Part shown: positions 43,182-54,905 of the stretch, in pieces
How positions within the stretch are numbered: position 1 is the stretch's first letter
How the letters are laid out: every line of letters starts with the position of its first letter
Assembly: GCA_033032865.1 (NCBI GenBank)
Contig: JAWHQI010000068.1
Location: forward strand, 1 to 64,000
Reading direction: 5' to 3'
Origin: Dactylorhiza incarnata
Taxonomy: Eukaryota; Streptophyta; Magnoliopsida; Asparagales; Orchidaceae
DNA: 64,000 nucleotides
Position numbers and translations under genes: made by a program
Notes under the pieces: model-generated
The model's input: only the letters and a program-made list of their open reading frames with translations
Database searches by the model: none
Told to the model about the DNA's origin: nothing

Positions 43182-43437
43182 AGGCTGTTGGGGCGAGTTC
43201 AGCTCTTCCAGTGGTCGGGATAGCTGATCCTGTTGCTAATGCAAATGAGACCGCGGCGGCCTTGCCTACTCGCATGATTCCAACTGCGCGAGTAGAGCGG
43301 GATGCTGCGCGGCTTCACAGCATTATCAACCACCTCCATCATAGCATTAATCAGATGCACGGTACCGTTCTGCAAGTCGGTGATCATGTTGCCCGACTTC
43401 ATAGGGAAGATGCTCCAAACGATGCCCGCAAGTAGTA
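43182..43437 (+). pseudogene. Antisense accessory gene I, 3' part
   Basis: Resumes the frame cut at 34380: AVGASSALPVVGIAD, then ARVERDAARLHSIINHLHHS and NQMHGTVLQVGDHVARLH, ending in TAG at 43435. Helix-rich with heptad-like spacing, as expected for the tail of a coiled-coil protein. Split only by the chromovirus. Confidence 0.55.
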
Positions 43438-43804
43438 TGCGGCTAAAAATAATGATTGTAATATTATTTCTATTCGGTCCTTTGGACAAATTTGAATGCT
43501 TGAACTTGATTTTATTATATCCGGTTTGTTCTGCAAACCATGCGGTCTGTTAATTGGATGCTTTTATTTTCTTCCTTAGGATATTGATAGATGTCTGTGA
43601 ATTGCTTTATAAGTCGAGCGGCTTGTTTCTGCTGTTCTTTAAACCGCTTGCTTTGATTTTACTTGCTGCTAATGAACTGGCCAGCTGTACGAAATTATGC
43701 CAGTGCGGGTTGATTGTGCTAGCCGTGATTTGACTTTGCTAATTGCAGATCACTTACTCTATAAGTAGCGACCCTTCCGAAGACTCTTTCAACAGAATAT
43801 CAAG

Positions 43805-45620
43805 ATGGGAGCTAAGCGCCAACCGAAGTGACCTGCGAAGCTGTCCGCTACCCGATCTGAAGCGGCTTTAGCGTTTTACTCGGTCGATCATGAGGAATGT
43901 TGCTTGACTAAAGTGGAACTAGACGAGTTCGTGGAGAAGCATATGGTGGGGAGTCCGCTGCTCTTGCGGGTTCCACTTCGCGATGATCAAATAAATTCTT
44001 CCGCCCCAAATCAGATCGCCATCCCAATCGACCACTTCGATTGTGGATTCAAGATCCCAATCTCTATTGAACTCGACATGGTCTTCGACCACTATGGAGT
44101 TGTTACCGGACAACTCTCCCCCAACTCGATATCCGCCATATGTAGCTTCATCTCCTATCTGCGGTTTGAGAGAGTCCACTTCTCAATGGACCTATTCAGA
44201 AAGATCTTCTCGGTGCGGGCTATCCCGGATTCTGAGTTGAATGTGTTTAAGGGCCGCCTGTACTTTGGCTGTCAAGGTTTGAAGATGGTCATCCTCACGA
44301 ACAAGGTTACGGACTGGCCAGAAAGGTATCTGATATTTGAAGGCCGACTTGGCCTGTTAAATCCTAACCTGCAGGTACGGCCAGAGGAAGCCTTTCAACA
44401 AATCGACGTCAACAAGGTTGAGATGGACACCTATACGCTCCTTAAGAATGAGCGGCTTAATGTAAGCCACTACATTCCGCTGCTCGCTGAGCTAGAGAAT
44501 GTCTGGCCTGAGGAGAGTAAGTCTCCTTCAACCCACTTCCTGCTCTGTCTTGACCGCGCGGGCTTTTGTTCTGATATTTTTACTCCTCTTTTACAGCTGA
44601 AGTAATGGTCCCTAAGAACAAGCCGGTCAGTCCGACCGGCTTGGTCCTGACTCAGAGAGAGAAAAGGCAGAGAAAAAACAAGCCGGTGATGTCTGACGGC
44701 GAGGATTCAGCCTCTTCTGGCGACTTCTCTTCCCTGCGTTCCTTCAGCAAGGCGAAGGACCTGAAAGGACGCGCGGTCTTGTCTTGGCACCCGGACGGCT
44801 ATGGTGTCCAAGTCTCCACTGCGCTCCCCCACTGGGCGAATGAAAAGTATGTCCGGCACACAGAAGCCGCTGGCATTGCCATGTATGGCCGGCGCAACAT
44901 CAGGCTGTTAAGGAAGATCCCTGAAGAAGAGCTCGCTCGGCAGGCCGCGCGGGTTGGTGCTGAAAGCTTCATCACCAATCACTTCATGGGTATGACCTTC
45001 AAGAGATTGATCAGGGCAAATGATCATCTTGAGAAGGAGAATATCGAATTAAAAAAAAGAGGTCGCGCAGCTGAAGGAGGCTGAGTTGGTAAGTTATCAC
45101 CTTGTTAGCCGACTTTCTCATTTATCAAACCGTACGGTCTTACCTTTATTTCTTTTTGCAGAAAAAGTATGATGAGACCGACCCGGTCTACCAGGAGGAA
45201 CTCTTCCCTCACGTGGCCGAGGGAATTGATGGGGCCTTTGATCTCCTCAGAGAGCTTGGCGGGTTGGCGGCCGGTTTCGAGCACTTCACCTTCTCGGACG
45301 CCTATCCGACCTTGCAGAAAAAGATGGACAAGATTAGGCGGAAAGCCAAAGGAAAGAATAAGGTCGATGGGACCAGTTCGGAGGAGGAGAGTGATGACGA
45401 GGATGAAGAAGGAGGCGAGGAGCCCGCTGTGGCTAACGAGGAAGAAGAGAGCAGCTCAGGTTTGGAGTCTAGTGATTCTGGAGAAGAAGCCGAATGCAAG
45501 TCGGGCGAACTGAGCAGCTCATCCTCGTCGGGTAGCGAGGGCTATTCTCCTGACATTTCAGTTGAAGGCAGCGAAAACTCAAGCACTCCTGCATCAAAAA
45601 GGCTCAAGCCGGACGAGTAG
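43805..45620 (+). pseudogene. Antisense accessory gene II: 'putative gypsy type transposon' domain, two introns
   Basis: Plus strand, opposite to Tat pol. Likely ATG at 43805, with an in-frame TGA nine codons on. Exon 1 (to 44516) carries IELDMVFDHYGVVTGQLSPN and ISYLRFERVHFSMDLFRKIF, typical of the plant transposon-associated domain named 'putative gypsy type transposon'. Intron 1 is 44517-44596 (AGA|GTAAGT ... TTTTACAG). Exon 2 (44597-45088) has a basic start and a helical end with a length change in an A8 run at 45051. Intron 2 is 45089-45161 (GTAAGTTA ... TTTTTGCAG). Exon 3 (45162-45620) has KKYDETDPVYQEELFP, a basic patch and a long Glu/Asp/Ser tail. Both introns keep the frame. Function unknown; nuclear action is only a guess from charge. 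Confidence 0.7.
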
Positions 45621-46700
45621 TTATAGCTGTAACTTTTGTATTTTGCCTTTTGTTGTATAACCGGCGGCTTGGTTTTGTTAGCCGGTCGGTTACAAAATGA
45701 TGTAAAGAGATTTTGATAATGAATGGAAAGTTTTACATGTTTTAGATGTTCGTTTTCTGCGACTTACTTGTGATTATTGCGGTCTTCTTCTCTTTTAACC
45801 AGGTCGTGCGGTTAAATAGTAACCCGATCGGTCAGAGCATTGAACTCTAGAGAATTCCAATTAGATAGCCACTTGAACACTATAAAGTCTGTTCGGGCGG
45901 CCTGTTTTTTGATCCGGATTAAGCAAATTTTATATAACCTAAAAAAGCATTAACCGCGATATCTTGATGAATAATGGATGCAGTTTCAATATATAATTGA
46001 GCGGATAGAAATCCATGCTCTGTCTTTTCTTGTTATGAATGCCTCGAGATAACCAGAAAACCGAACATTACTTTAAGCCACTGTAGAATCATGTTTATGC
46101 GATTTGAATGTGTCCTGTTTGATTATATTTGAGACCAAACCGCGCGATTATTACCTGGCTTTCCATAATTGCTTCGCAAGATAGAGAGTACCAAGTCACC
46201 AGAAAATAATCAACAGGTCGCGCGGTTAGTATTTAATTCGAATGACTTATAACTCAGATTTCTGTAGGTCCCATCCTTGTGAATATAAACATTAACTGAT
46301 AAGCCTGCGCGGTCTATGTATAATTCGGGAGGTTAGTGACTTGACACTTGTAATGATTTCCATCCCCACAAGAATCATAATTACTTCCCTGTGAAGAGCC
46401 CATTTTAACCGCGTGGATAGAACTGGTACTCATAAAGATGATAGAATTACAGATCGAGATGAAGAGACCGACCGGTCACGGTTATAGTTGATATCCTGAT
46501 ACCTGCCATAAGGCATTTTATGATAACCTGCTTATTTCAAACTGTACAGTTTAATAACCAGACCGCCTGATAATTATGGTACCTGCCTATTTCAAACCGC
46601 GCGGTTTAAAAATCGAACTGCCCGGTCTGTGATATACTTGTAGAAATCCTATTTTTTTCCTCAAACGGTCCAGAAGGACCATATGAGATGAGACAACTCC
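45621..46700. other. Tat 3' region with dispersed ACCGCGCGGT palindromes
   Basis: No gene. Words such as AACCGCGCGG, GGTCGCGCGGTT, TGCGCGGTCT, GACCGACCGGTC, AAACCGCGCGGTTT (46595) and CTGCCCGGTCTG (46616) recur every 50-120 bases. They are the same kind as in the LTR U3 at 32240-32515. Confidence 0.65.
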
Positions 46701-46723
46701 CAGCAATGCAATAAAAATAGCTA

Positions 46724-47130
46724 CATACTCAGATGACCAAGTGGGCAGGTGGGCCTAGGAGGCAAACATTTCTTTCCTCAAGTGGTCATAAGAGCTATAG
46801 GAATAAAGAAAAAGACAAGTACATACCCAGATGACCAAGTGGGCAGGTGGGCCTAGGCGGCGAACATTGCTTTCCTCAAGTGGTCATAAGGGATGTAAGC
46901 GACTCAACTTCTCTCTTGCCTAGGGTTACTAGCCAAGTTGATCAATTGGGCAGGTGGGCCTAGGCAGCGAACATTGCTTTCCTCAGAGAGATCAACTCAG
47001 TTGTGGGTCCCGTTTAGGCATCGCTTGAGAGTACCTTGGATTATTCGATGGTCACAGACTAAGATGATCAGTTGGGCAGGTGGGCCTAGGTGGCGAACAT
47101 TGCTTTCCTCAGAAAGATCATCAAAGCTGT
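46724..47130 (-). repeat. Four tandem repeats in the Tat 3' region
   Basis: The core GTGGGCAGGTGGGCCTAGG, then GGCGAACATTGCTTTCCTCA, begins near 46732, 46830, 46939 and 47064. Spacing grows from 98 to 125 bases and the flanks are diverged. Tat elements are known for variable tandem repeats between pol and the 3' LTR. Confidence 0.85.
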
Positions 47131-47472
47131 AACTATATCCCTCTCGGGGCATGATAGAGCTAACATTCACCTAGACCTCCCTTGATGCAGGGTGTCCTAG
47201 ATATCAGCCGGGATCCAAGATTCTGAAGACCACCGCACGGGAATTGGAAAGCTACCACTACACGTGTGCGAAAACTCCCCGCTACACATGATCTTCGTGG
47301 TTTTACGCTAATGAATACAATCCGAGGGGGTTCGAGCAGAACTTGGCGATGTCTCCGCGGTTCAGTGAGGGTGATATATAAAAAAGTGTAAAAAAGTCAC
47401 CAGACATGAAGAAGTGTCAGTATGGGGCTTTTTATTGAATATCCAAAAAATGCAAGAAATGAAGAAGACATT
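47131..47472 (-). other. Non-coding spacer after Tat pol
   Basis: Nothing recognised between the tandem repeats and the pol stop codon at 47473. Confidence 0.5.
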
Positions 47473-49865
47473 TTAAGGATAGAATCGTTTAAGTTCGTCA
47501 CCGCTCCAGGTGCGTGAAATGTCCTCTCCTTCGCTTGTCTGGAGATGATAAGCCCTGCTCTTTAGTACCTCCTTGACAATAAAAGGTCCTGCCCAGATGG
47601 GATTTCACTTTCCGACGTTGTCTGTCCTAGCTGCGGCGTCAACTTTCTTCAGCACAACATCACCAACTGCGAAATGTTTCACCCTGACATTCCTGTCAAA
47701 GTATTTGTCCATTCTCCTTTTTACTTCCTCCTGCCTGATTGTTGCCTCATACTGAAGCTCTTCGATCAAATCCAGACTGTATTTGATAGCTTAATCATTA
47801 TCCTCTATCCATGCCTCTCCTCCCTCCTTTGCATACACAACTCTGGGGGTGACCACTTCAAATTCTATAGGAACAACAGCCTCCGAACCATGAGATAATT
47901 TGAACGGTGTCTCCCCTGTAGCTGAAGACGGATTAGTACGGAGAGTCCAAAGGATAGACGGGAGTTGTTCTGCCCAATTCCCTCTTTGATTCAATACTCT
48001 CTTCATCAAAAGATGCTGGATTTGCCTATTTGCTGCTTCCACCTGGCCATTAGTCCTTGGATGATGTACCGAGGAGAATCGAAGATCAATTCCAACTTGA
48101 TCACAGAAGTTTATCATTTCCGAATTGTTGAACTGTGGACCATTATCAGTGACAATCGCTAGCGGAATTCCATGCCGACAAACTATTTCTCCCCATATGA
48201 AGTTTTTGAGGACTTGCGTTGTAGTCTTTGCCAGTGCCTTCGCCTCAATCCATTTACTGAAATAATTAATCATCACAATTATGAAACGACGCTGGCCGCT
48301 TGCCATTGGGAACGGTCCGATGAGATCCATCCCCCAAACTGCGAAAGGCTAAGGTGCAGTTATTGATCTAAGTGATTGAGCGGGCAAATGTTGAAGAGGG
48401 AAAACTTTTGACACTGAACACATCGCTTGGCAAATGCTTCGGCATCTTTTCTCATGGTTGGCCAGAAATACCCCTGCCTCAAGATTCTTTTCTCCAAAGT
48501 CTTTGCCCCTGAATGGCTACCATATTCCCCAGAATGAACCTCTTGAAGTATGGTTGGAATTTCATCCTCAGAAACACACCGTGCCGAGGGAGAAATCAAA
48601 GTTTTCCTGTACAGGACCCCTGCAATCAAATAATAATAGGCCGCCTTTCTTATAAATCTCTTTCTGTCTTTGATGGTATGATGAAATTCCCATTTTGACA
48701 AGAAAAGCTCATAAGGATCCTTCCAGGAAGGATTCTGATCAATTTGCATAAGTTCCCCTTCATCTATTGCCGAATGGAAAAGTTCAGAGGTCACACCCCC
48801 TGGAATTTTTTTTGTTGCGTTGAACGCACCTAATATTAGGTGCGTTCAACGCACAAGATATTCAACATCCTTGATCAACGGTTATGATACGGTCGTATTA
48901 ACTTTGGAAATACAACCGTATCACAACTGTATGCACGACCGTATCACAACTGTATGCACGACCATATGATACGACCGTATCATAACCGTTGATTTTCATT
49001 TTAAAAGATATTGAATATCTTGGCCGCTCAACGCACCTAATATTAGGTGCGTTCAACGCACCAAATTCGGACCCCTCCCCCTGATGGAAGACCGAACTTT
49101 GACAACTAATCTGCTTCTTCATTTTGAGTCCTCGGAATATGCTCGATGATGAATGAATTGAATCTTCCGATCTCCTTCTTAGCTAGCAGCAGATACTTCC
49201 TCAGAATTGGCTCCCTTATTTCGTAATTCCCCTGAACTTGAGAAGCCATTACCAGTGAATCAGTTTTAACATGAACGTGTTCAATCCCCAGTTACTTTGC
49301 AAGCCTCAAACCAGCCAGAAGTGCCTCATATTCTGCCTGATTATTTGTAACTAGAAAGAAGAACTTGATAGCTTGCTCAAGTTTGATGCCATTTGGGCTA
49401 ATTAAAACTACTCCGGCCCCCACAGAGTTTTTACCAGAAGCCCCATTCACATAAACAACCCAAGCCAAAGGAGATTTTTCCACTTGTTCCTGACTGGATT
49501 CTATTGTATCAACCAAGAAATCTGCCAAGACCTGCACTTTGATTGCCGTTCTGGGAATATAAGACATTTCAAACTCGCTCAGTTCAATAGCCCATTTGGA
49601 TAGCCTCCCTGAATGATCGGCTTTTCAAGAATACTTCTCAGAGGATGATCTGTAATTACTTGGATAGGATGAGCCTGAAAATAAGGATGAAGCCTTCGTG
49701 ATGACATAACCAAAGCCAAAGCTAGTTTTTCCAAGATCGAATATCTGGTTTCTGCATCATTGAGGATATGGCTGACATAGTATTTTGGAAATTGTTTGTT
49801 CTTTTCCTCCCGGACGAGGACAGAACTCACTGCATCTGGGCCGACCCCCAAGTATAAGAACAATA
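47473..49865 (-). pseudogene. pol: Tat pol: RNase H, second RNase H, integrase
   Basis: Minus strand. Begins inside pol at the giant-LTR insertion: FLYLGVGPDAVSSVLVREE (RT-linked RNase H, 49863-49579). Then the extra RNase H of Tat elements (49567 to about 49084): LAWVVYVNGASGKNSVGAG, NNQAEYEALLAGLRLAK, VKTDSLVMASQVQGNYEI. It carries a TAA near 49290 and a TAG near 49100. The zinc-binding part at 48794-48360 has VHSGEYGSHSGAKTLEKRIL and CVQCQKFS. Integrase core 48330-47791: DLIGPFPMASGQRRFIIVMI, GIPLAIVTDNGPQFNN, FSSVHHPRTNGQVEAANRQI. Its C-terminus runs to 47473 with a TAA near 47795. A MITE splits it at 48803-49076. Confidence 0.85.
48803..49076. mobile_element. 274-bp foldback MITE with palindromic ends
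   Basis: Flanked by CCCCCTG at 48796-48802 and 49077-49083, and absent from the reading frame of related pol. Long imperfect inverted repeats: each end holds GCGTTGAACGCACC, then TAATATTAGGTGCGTT, itself a palindrome. Then come AAGATATTCAA-like bases and ATCAACGGTTATGATACGG. The centre has GATACGACCGTATC and GTATGCACGACC words. No ORF. A 7-bp duplication does not clearly match hAT (8) or Mutator (9), so the superfamily is open. Confidence 0.8.
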
Positions 49866-52800
49866 TGTAACATCACGCAAACAACTAGACCCCCTAAGTT
49901 GGTTTTGTCATGACTAGGTCATGACAAAACCATAGGAAGAGCTTAAGACCATGTAAGCTTGGGTGAGAAGGAGAAACCCCAGTGGTCTGCATATAGCAGT
50001 TTTTAGATACCTAACCTTGGGTTGGACTTTAAGGCCTTCCCTTGAACGTTGACTCCACCTAAGCCTTCCTAACTCACAAGGGAGTCAAATGGGTCACTAC
50101 CCACCCATTGTGGTAAACCCAAGTGGTCAATTTGACCAATGTCAACCCTAGCCTAAATTTAGGTCAAAATGACCTACTTTACCCAAATTGAACCCAATCC
50201 ACTTAGACTAGACCCAAATGAGGTGGTCCACCACCTAATGGGGATTGAATGCTGCTGAGTTGGCCATTTAATTTGAAGAATTTCGACCAGGAGAGAGAAA
50301 GCTCTATTTTCCCCAAAAATGGCGGAGAGAGGAAGAGGAGGAGTATGGCAATTATGGCCAAATAAACATAATTTATGGCACCATTCATCTCCCCTTGAGG
50401 AGAGGAGAAGTTTCAGCCCTTTTTCTGGCCTAAATGATGACCAATTCGTTTCCTCCCATAAGAAACCAAAAATCACCATTAATGGTGATTATGGCAATTA
50501 ATGCCAAGGCTCTTCCCCTCCCCCCTTTGATTTCCTTAACACCTTCAGAGGACGAAAAGGAGTGAAACCCCCCTCTTCTCTAAAGAAATCGAGCCCCAGA
50601 AGCCTAGATTGACATGGCGCAAAAAGCTCCAGCACTGTCCATGGCAACTCGCCGGAACACGCGCCACCAAGCCCCCATATAGGCCCGATCCTCTTCTCCA
50701 CCCTTGGTGCTAGATCTTTTCTTAATTTGGGGCTTGAACCGTGCCCAATAGGGCTCACATTGTGCTTCCCAAAAAGGCTCATTTTGAGCTATTTTTCCCC
50801 TCCTCCAAAACCCGATCCGACCAACTATGGCTGGCCAACCACCCCTATCGCCGGCCACCACCTCAATGGAGGTGGTGGTGGCATTGGCTGGCCGGAAAGA
50901 GGTTCAGGTGGCCGGGAAATCATCCCACAAAGAAGCCCAGGATGGCTGTCGCGCACCGTCCACTCCTCGGGGACGACGACTAAGAGCCGTCCGATCTGCT
51001 GTGATCAGCTTTCGCAGATGTTAAATGTTTACATTATTTTATTTAATCCGTCGATCTGGGTAGAATAAATTCATCGAGCTGAGCCCGACGTTCGTCGAAT
51101 GGAGTTTCATTCGTTGAACAAAAATTTATTCAGCTTGCGTCGAGTGCAGTTTAGTTTTCGTCGAACGCAGATTTATTCAGCGTTCGTCGAATGGAGATCA
51201 TAGTTCGTCGAACGTAGATCATATTTCGTCGAACGCAGATCTATTCAGCTTTCGTCGAACGGAGTTCATTCGTCGATCACAGATTTATTCAGCTTGCGTC
51301 GAGCGCAGTTTAGTTTTCGTCGAGCGCAGATCTATTCAGCTTTCGTCGAACGGAGTTCATGCGTCGGGCGCAGTTTAGTTTTCGTCGAACGCAGATCTAT
51401 TCAGCTTTTGTCGAGCGCAGTTTAGTTTTCGTCGAATGTAGATCATAGTTCGTCGAACGCAGATTATATTTCGTCGAACGCAAAATCACGTATATAATTA
51501 AATGCTTTTATTGATTTATGTCACACATTATGCAGTGCTTCATTTTAATTATTTAAAAATACTAGATCACCTCTGATGAAAAAGTGCCCAACACCAAAGT
51601 TGTATCCCTACGTGTGTACTTTAATTCAAAATTTGTTTCAGCCCAAAAGGAGCAATGTACCTCCTTGTAGAGAAAAAATGGTGGGACTCGTCCCTAGGGT
51701 AGGGCAGTAACTCTTTCCTGTATGTCTTTTTATGGGTAGATGTTATGGCCTTGATATTTAAAACCTAGACTAGTTACTTACACCCACACAACATACTAAA
51801 TGATGGGATTTTTAGGAGAACCTTCTTCTAAGGTTTTTGAGATAATTTAATAAATCATATATTAATTAATTAGTTGGTCAAATGACCTCCAATGCCCTCC
51901 AAATTTTGGCGGCCGCTCCTTAGGTTTATATTATGACCTTGTTAAATATCTCAGCCCAATTGGGACTGTTTTGGTTGGGTAATTAATCAACCAAAGTTAG
52001 GTCAAATTGGGTCAAAGTTAGGGCATGGTGTTTATCTTGGGGTATGGTGGTCAGAACTCATCACCATGAGTTGAAACCTTGGCCACTGGTTTAGGACCAC
52101 CTAAAACACCTTCATGAGTAAGATGGGGTGGTGTAGAGGTGGATATGCCCTAGGACCCTAGTTTTACGCCTTGGGGTGCAGTTAGAGCTTTGTGAAGGAC
52201 ATGTGGTCAAAAGCTATAGAATGGTCACGGAACCTAGGAGATGTGTTCATGGGATGTAATTATGCCCTAGGAAATTTTGAGAGAATTTTAGGAGAATTTG
52301 TTCCCCTAAATTAGGACACAACCCCTTTAGGGATTTTTCTTATGAGAGATATTTACATGAACAAAAGGTCTTGGATGGAGATGAAACCTTGGTAGTGCCT
52401 TTATTATTATGATATACACCTCTGGTAATTTTTTGTGCATTTTATTAAATGATTTAAGCAGTACATCATTCACAAGGCACTTATTTTGTCTTAGGCATAA
52501 TAAAATTAATTGAGGGTCCAATACTCTTTAATAAATTGTTCAAATTGGTGATGGGACATGTCAGAGCATTAGGAAACTCTATGAATTTTTATATAATTTT
52601 TGGAGACTTAAATCAGTAGGCTACTTCACAATTCTTTTAATTTGAGGTTTTCTTAAAGTATTAATTTAAGTAAGAAAATGAATTCCATAAATCCTGAAAT
52701 TTGGTCAGTAGACTTTTCTGATGAATACAAGAGCTTGGTATTTTTCCCATAATTTTGGAGTAGATATTTTTGTGGCTCCTTCATAAAACTACAAGTTTTG

Positions 52801-54889
52801 ATATATGATAAATATTAAAAATAGAGGATAATTTCTTACTGTAAAAATATGATATGTTGTATTTCCTGTTATTTAGTCATCATAGATTTATCATGATTTT
52901 TTGAGAGCCATATCATAAGAATTTCTTACACTTCATGTTCATTTTCATACTTGGCAAATGTTTGGAGAAATTAAAATAAATGCTAAATGATTAAGGAAAA
53001 AACATGATTCTCTGGATTTAGTCTTATAACATCATGATAAACCTCCAGTAAATATCTTGAGTCAGTTGGATGAATATATGGAGTCCCTCTACTTATAAGC
53101 TTCATATAGTTAGTTTGGTCTGCGTATAGTAAAATGTGAAACTTGGGTATTTAGGGGCCTACCAAGTGGAAGTGACATGTAGTTGGTGTACATGGCCAGG
53201 TTGAAGAGATTGAAGGTCACCAAAATGGATTAGATGGTGAAAGTGTGCTTGGTGAGTTAAGGGTAAGTTATGCTCGGGATAGACGAAAGATCGTCTTTCC
53301 CCTTAGAGGGTCATAACATACTTAGGGTAATCCAAGTGTATTAACAAGGAGGGGTAATCTCATGGGTAGATACCAACAACACTAAGTGTCTTGAGAAAGG
53401 GAACTTTGGGGTTTCATCCCATTGTGGTTCCTAGTACCGTAGCGAGCCCACACAGGGTAATCCTCGGGAAGTCCAAGATTAACCATAAATTATAGGGTTA
53501 AGATGTATACAAGATTAACTTAATAATACGCACACCCACACCCCGTGGTTATGGGAGGTTAGTTAGTTTGGTTATACGAGCGGTAGGCTCATGGTTGAAG
53601 TAGCGAACTAATTAGTACGGTGAGCTTGTGACTCAGTAATGCTTGTTGGTGCGGACGGGTTGGTCCGGCGAGCTGGTGGCTCGGAAGGTTATGATGACGG
53701 GCAGGTTAGCTCGGGGAATTTATGGCTCGGGATATAGTACGACATGTTTGCTTGTGCATGAAGGTGGTGGGTCTTCGGTATTGGACGGTCGTTCACACCG
53801 ACGTCAATACGTTGACTCGGCAAGTGTGGAATTTGCACTTAGCCATAAAAGTCTGGTGGTCCATCCAGTAAGAGTACGCAGATGCTCTGCGGTTTTGCGT
53901 TGAGGCGTACGATAGGTCTAGGTTAGGTAGTGTAAATAGCAACCTAGAGGTGGGCGAGGCCCAACCCACCGCTTCCGTTCGCCACTACGGGAGTATCCTG
54001 GGAGTCTTGCTAGCTCCAAAAAGGGGGAACTAAAGGTCTATGCGCATAGAGTTGAAGAGTGTGAGTTTCACTTGTATGAGCATAGCATAAATAGCATACT
54101 CTGCATGTCATGGCATAAACATTGCATACCCCTACCCCTATCGTATAAGTCGGTTATTGAACTTCGTATACGATAGGCCTTGCTAAACGACCCCTTGGTC
54201 TATAGGTTTGTGTGGGCATTCCTATAAATCAATGGTTACTTTTCTATTTTATACATGTCTTTATTTACTGCACTTTACTTATTCTTTACCTGCTCTTACC
54301 ATGCTCTTTTACTACTTCCATTATATATATACATGTGTAGTGTAGACATTCCATGTACCCCTGTCACCTGCTATTGTTATACCCCTTGTTGTCCTCCCCT
54401 TCATCCTTCCCGCTCAGTGCCTAGGAGTCACCGGAGGAGCGGTGGGGGATTGGCTTTGTCTTTTTTACTAACGGTCGGTGGACCTTATCATTTTAGGAGG
54501 CCACGGAGACGGAGCAGCACCAGAGGCAGGTGCAGATGGAGGCAGACCAGTCTAATACAAGAGCACCATATTCAAGATCAGTGAGTGATTTGTAGTTAGC
54601 TTCCGCGAGTGATCTTGTAGTGAGGACATGATGTACAGGGCATGTGCCCTTTATTATTGTAACATTTGTTATTTCAGTTATATCATGTGCACATTTATTA
54701 TATATAGCATGTGATTGTGGACTTGAACTTCATTTTGTTCGTTTATGCTTTTCTTCTTCTGTGATCAATATGGCCGGCAGGATCGGCATTTTGTAGTGGC
54801 GATCTTCCCGAGTGAGGGTGTCACCGCAAAGCGGCGGTTCTGGGCATAAGACCCGGGTTTTTAAAAGAAAAAAAATATGGGGTCTTACA
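49866..54889 (+). repeat. Giant LTR, first copy (5.0 kb)
   Basis: Starts TGTAACATCACGC and ends GGTCTTACA, then a Met-tRNA primer site. Pairs with 57556-62582 throughout. It has an inverted repeat GGTTTTGTCATGAC/GTCATGACAAAACC at 49901-49931, the TTCGTCGAA array (51047-51482), long AT-rich stretches without genes (51500-53100), and a CCTATCGTATA/TATACGATAGG hairpin at 54137-54177. No ORF in it looks real. Confidence 0.9.
51047..51482. repeat. TTCGTCGAACGCAGATC array in giant LTR
   Basis: Some nineteen TTCGTCGA(A/G)CG-like words in 435 bases, joined by short linkers of two or three types (CAGATCTATTCAGC, CAGTTTAG, CAGATCATAG). Variants such as TTCGTTGAAC fit CpG decay. The other LTR has it at 58720-59175. 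Confidence 0.9.
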
Positions 54890-54905
54890 AATTGGTATCC
54901 GAGGA
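54890..54905 (+). other. Primer-binding site, giant-LTR element
   Basis: ATTGGTATCCGAGG directly after the LTR; the second copy at 62583 reads AAGTGGTATCAGAGG, closer to initiator-Met tRNA. Confidence 0.8.

Larger units (their letters stand above)
31744..49865 (-). mobile_element. Tat-lineage Ty3/gypsy element with antisense accessory genes (3' part)
   Basis: Minus-strand order: RT end, two RNase H domains and integrase (49865-47473), a repeat-rich 3' region (47472-45621), accessory genes on the opposite strand (45620-32651), polypurine tract and 3' LTR (32519-31744). A second RNase H after the first, a tandem-repeat 3' region and opposite-strand accessory frames are known for some Tat elements (RIRE2/Grande type). 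Hit by a chromovirus, a MITE and the giant-LTR element, which removed the 5' half from view. Confidence 0.75.

Noticed and set aside
50498..51068. Overlapping ORFs at the start of the giant LTRs with Pro/Trp-rich products
   Set aside because: Open in several frames on both strands, no known domain, and frames differ between the two LTRs.
51047..51482. CRISPR-like look of repeated words with spacers
   Set aside because: Words are about 10 bases with irregular 10-20 base linkers that are themselves repeated, there are no cas genes, and the DNA is plant retrotransposon.
53643..53903. 86-codon ORF kept in both giant LTRs (also 61342-61602)
   Set aside because: About eleven residue changes between the two copies in 86 codons, so most base changes alter the protein. 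This is what a chance ORF in a duplicated sequence looks like.
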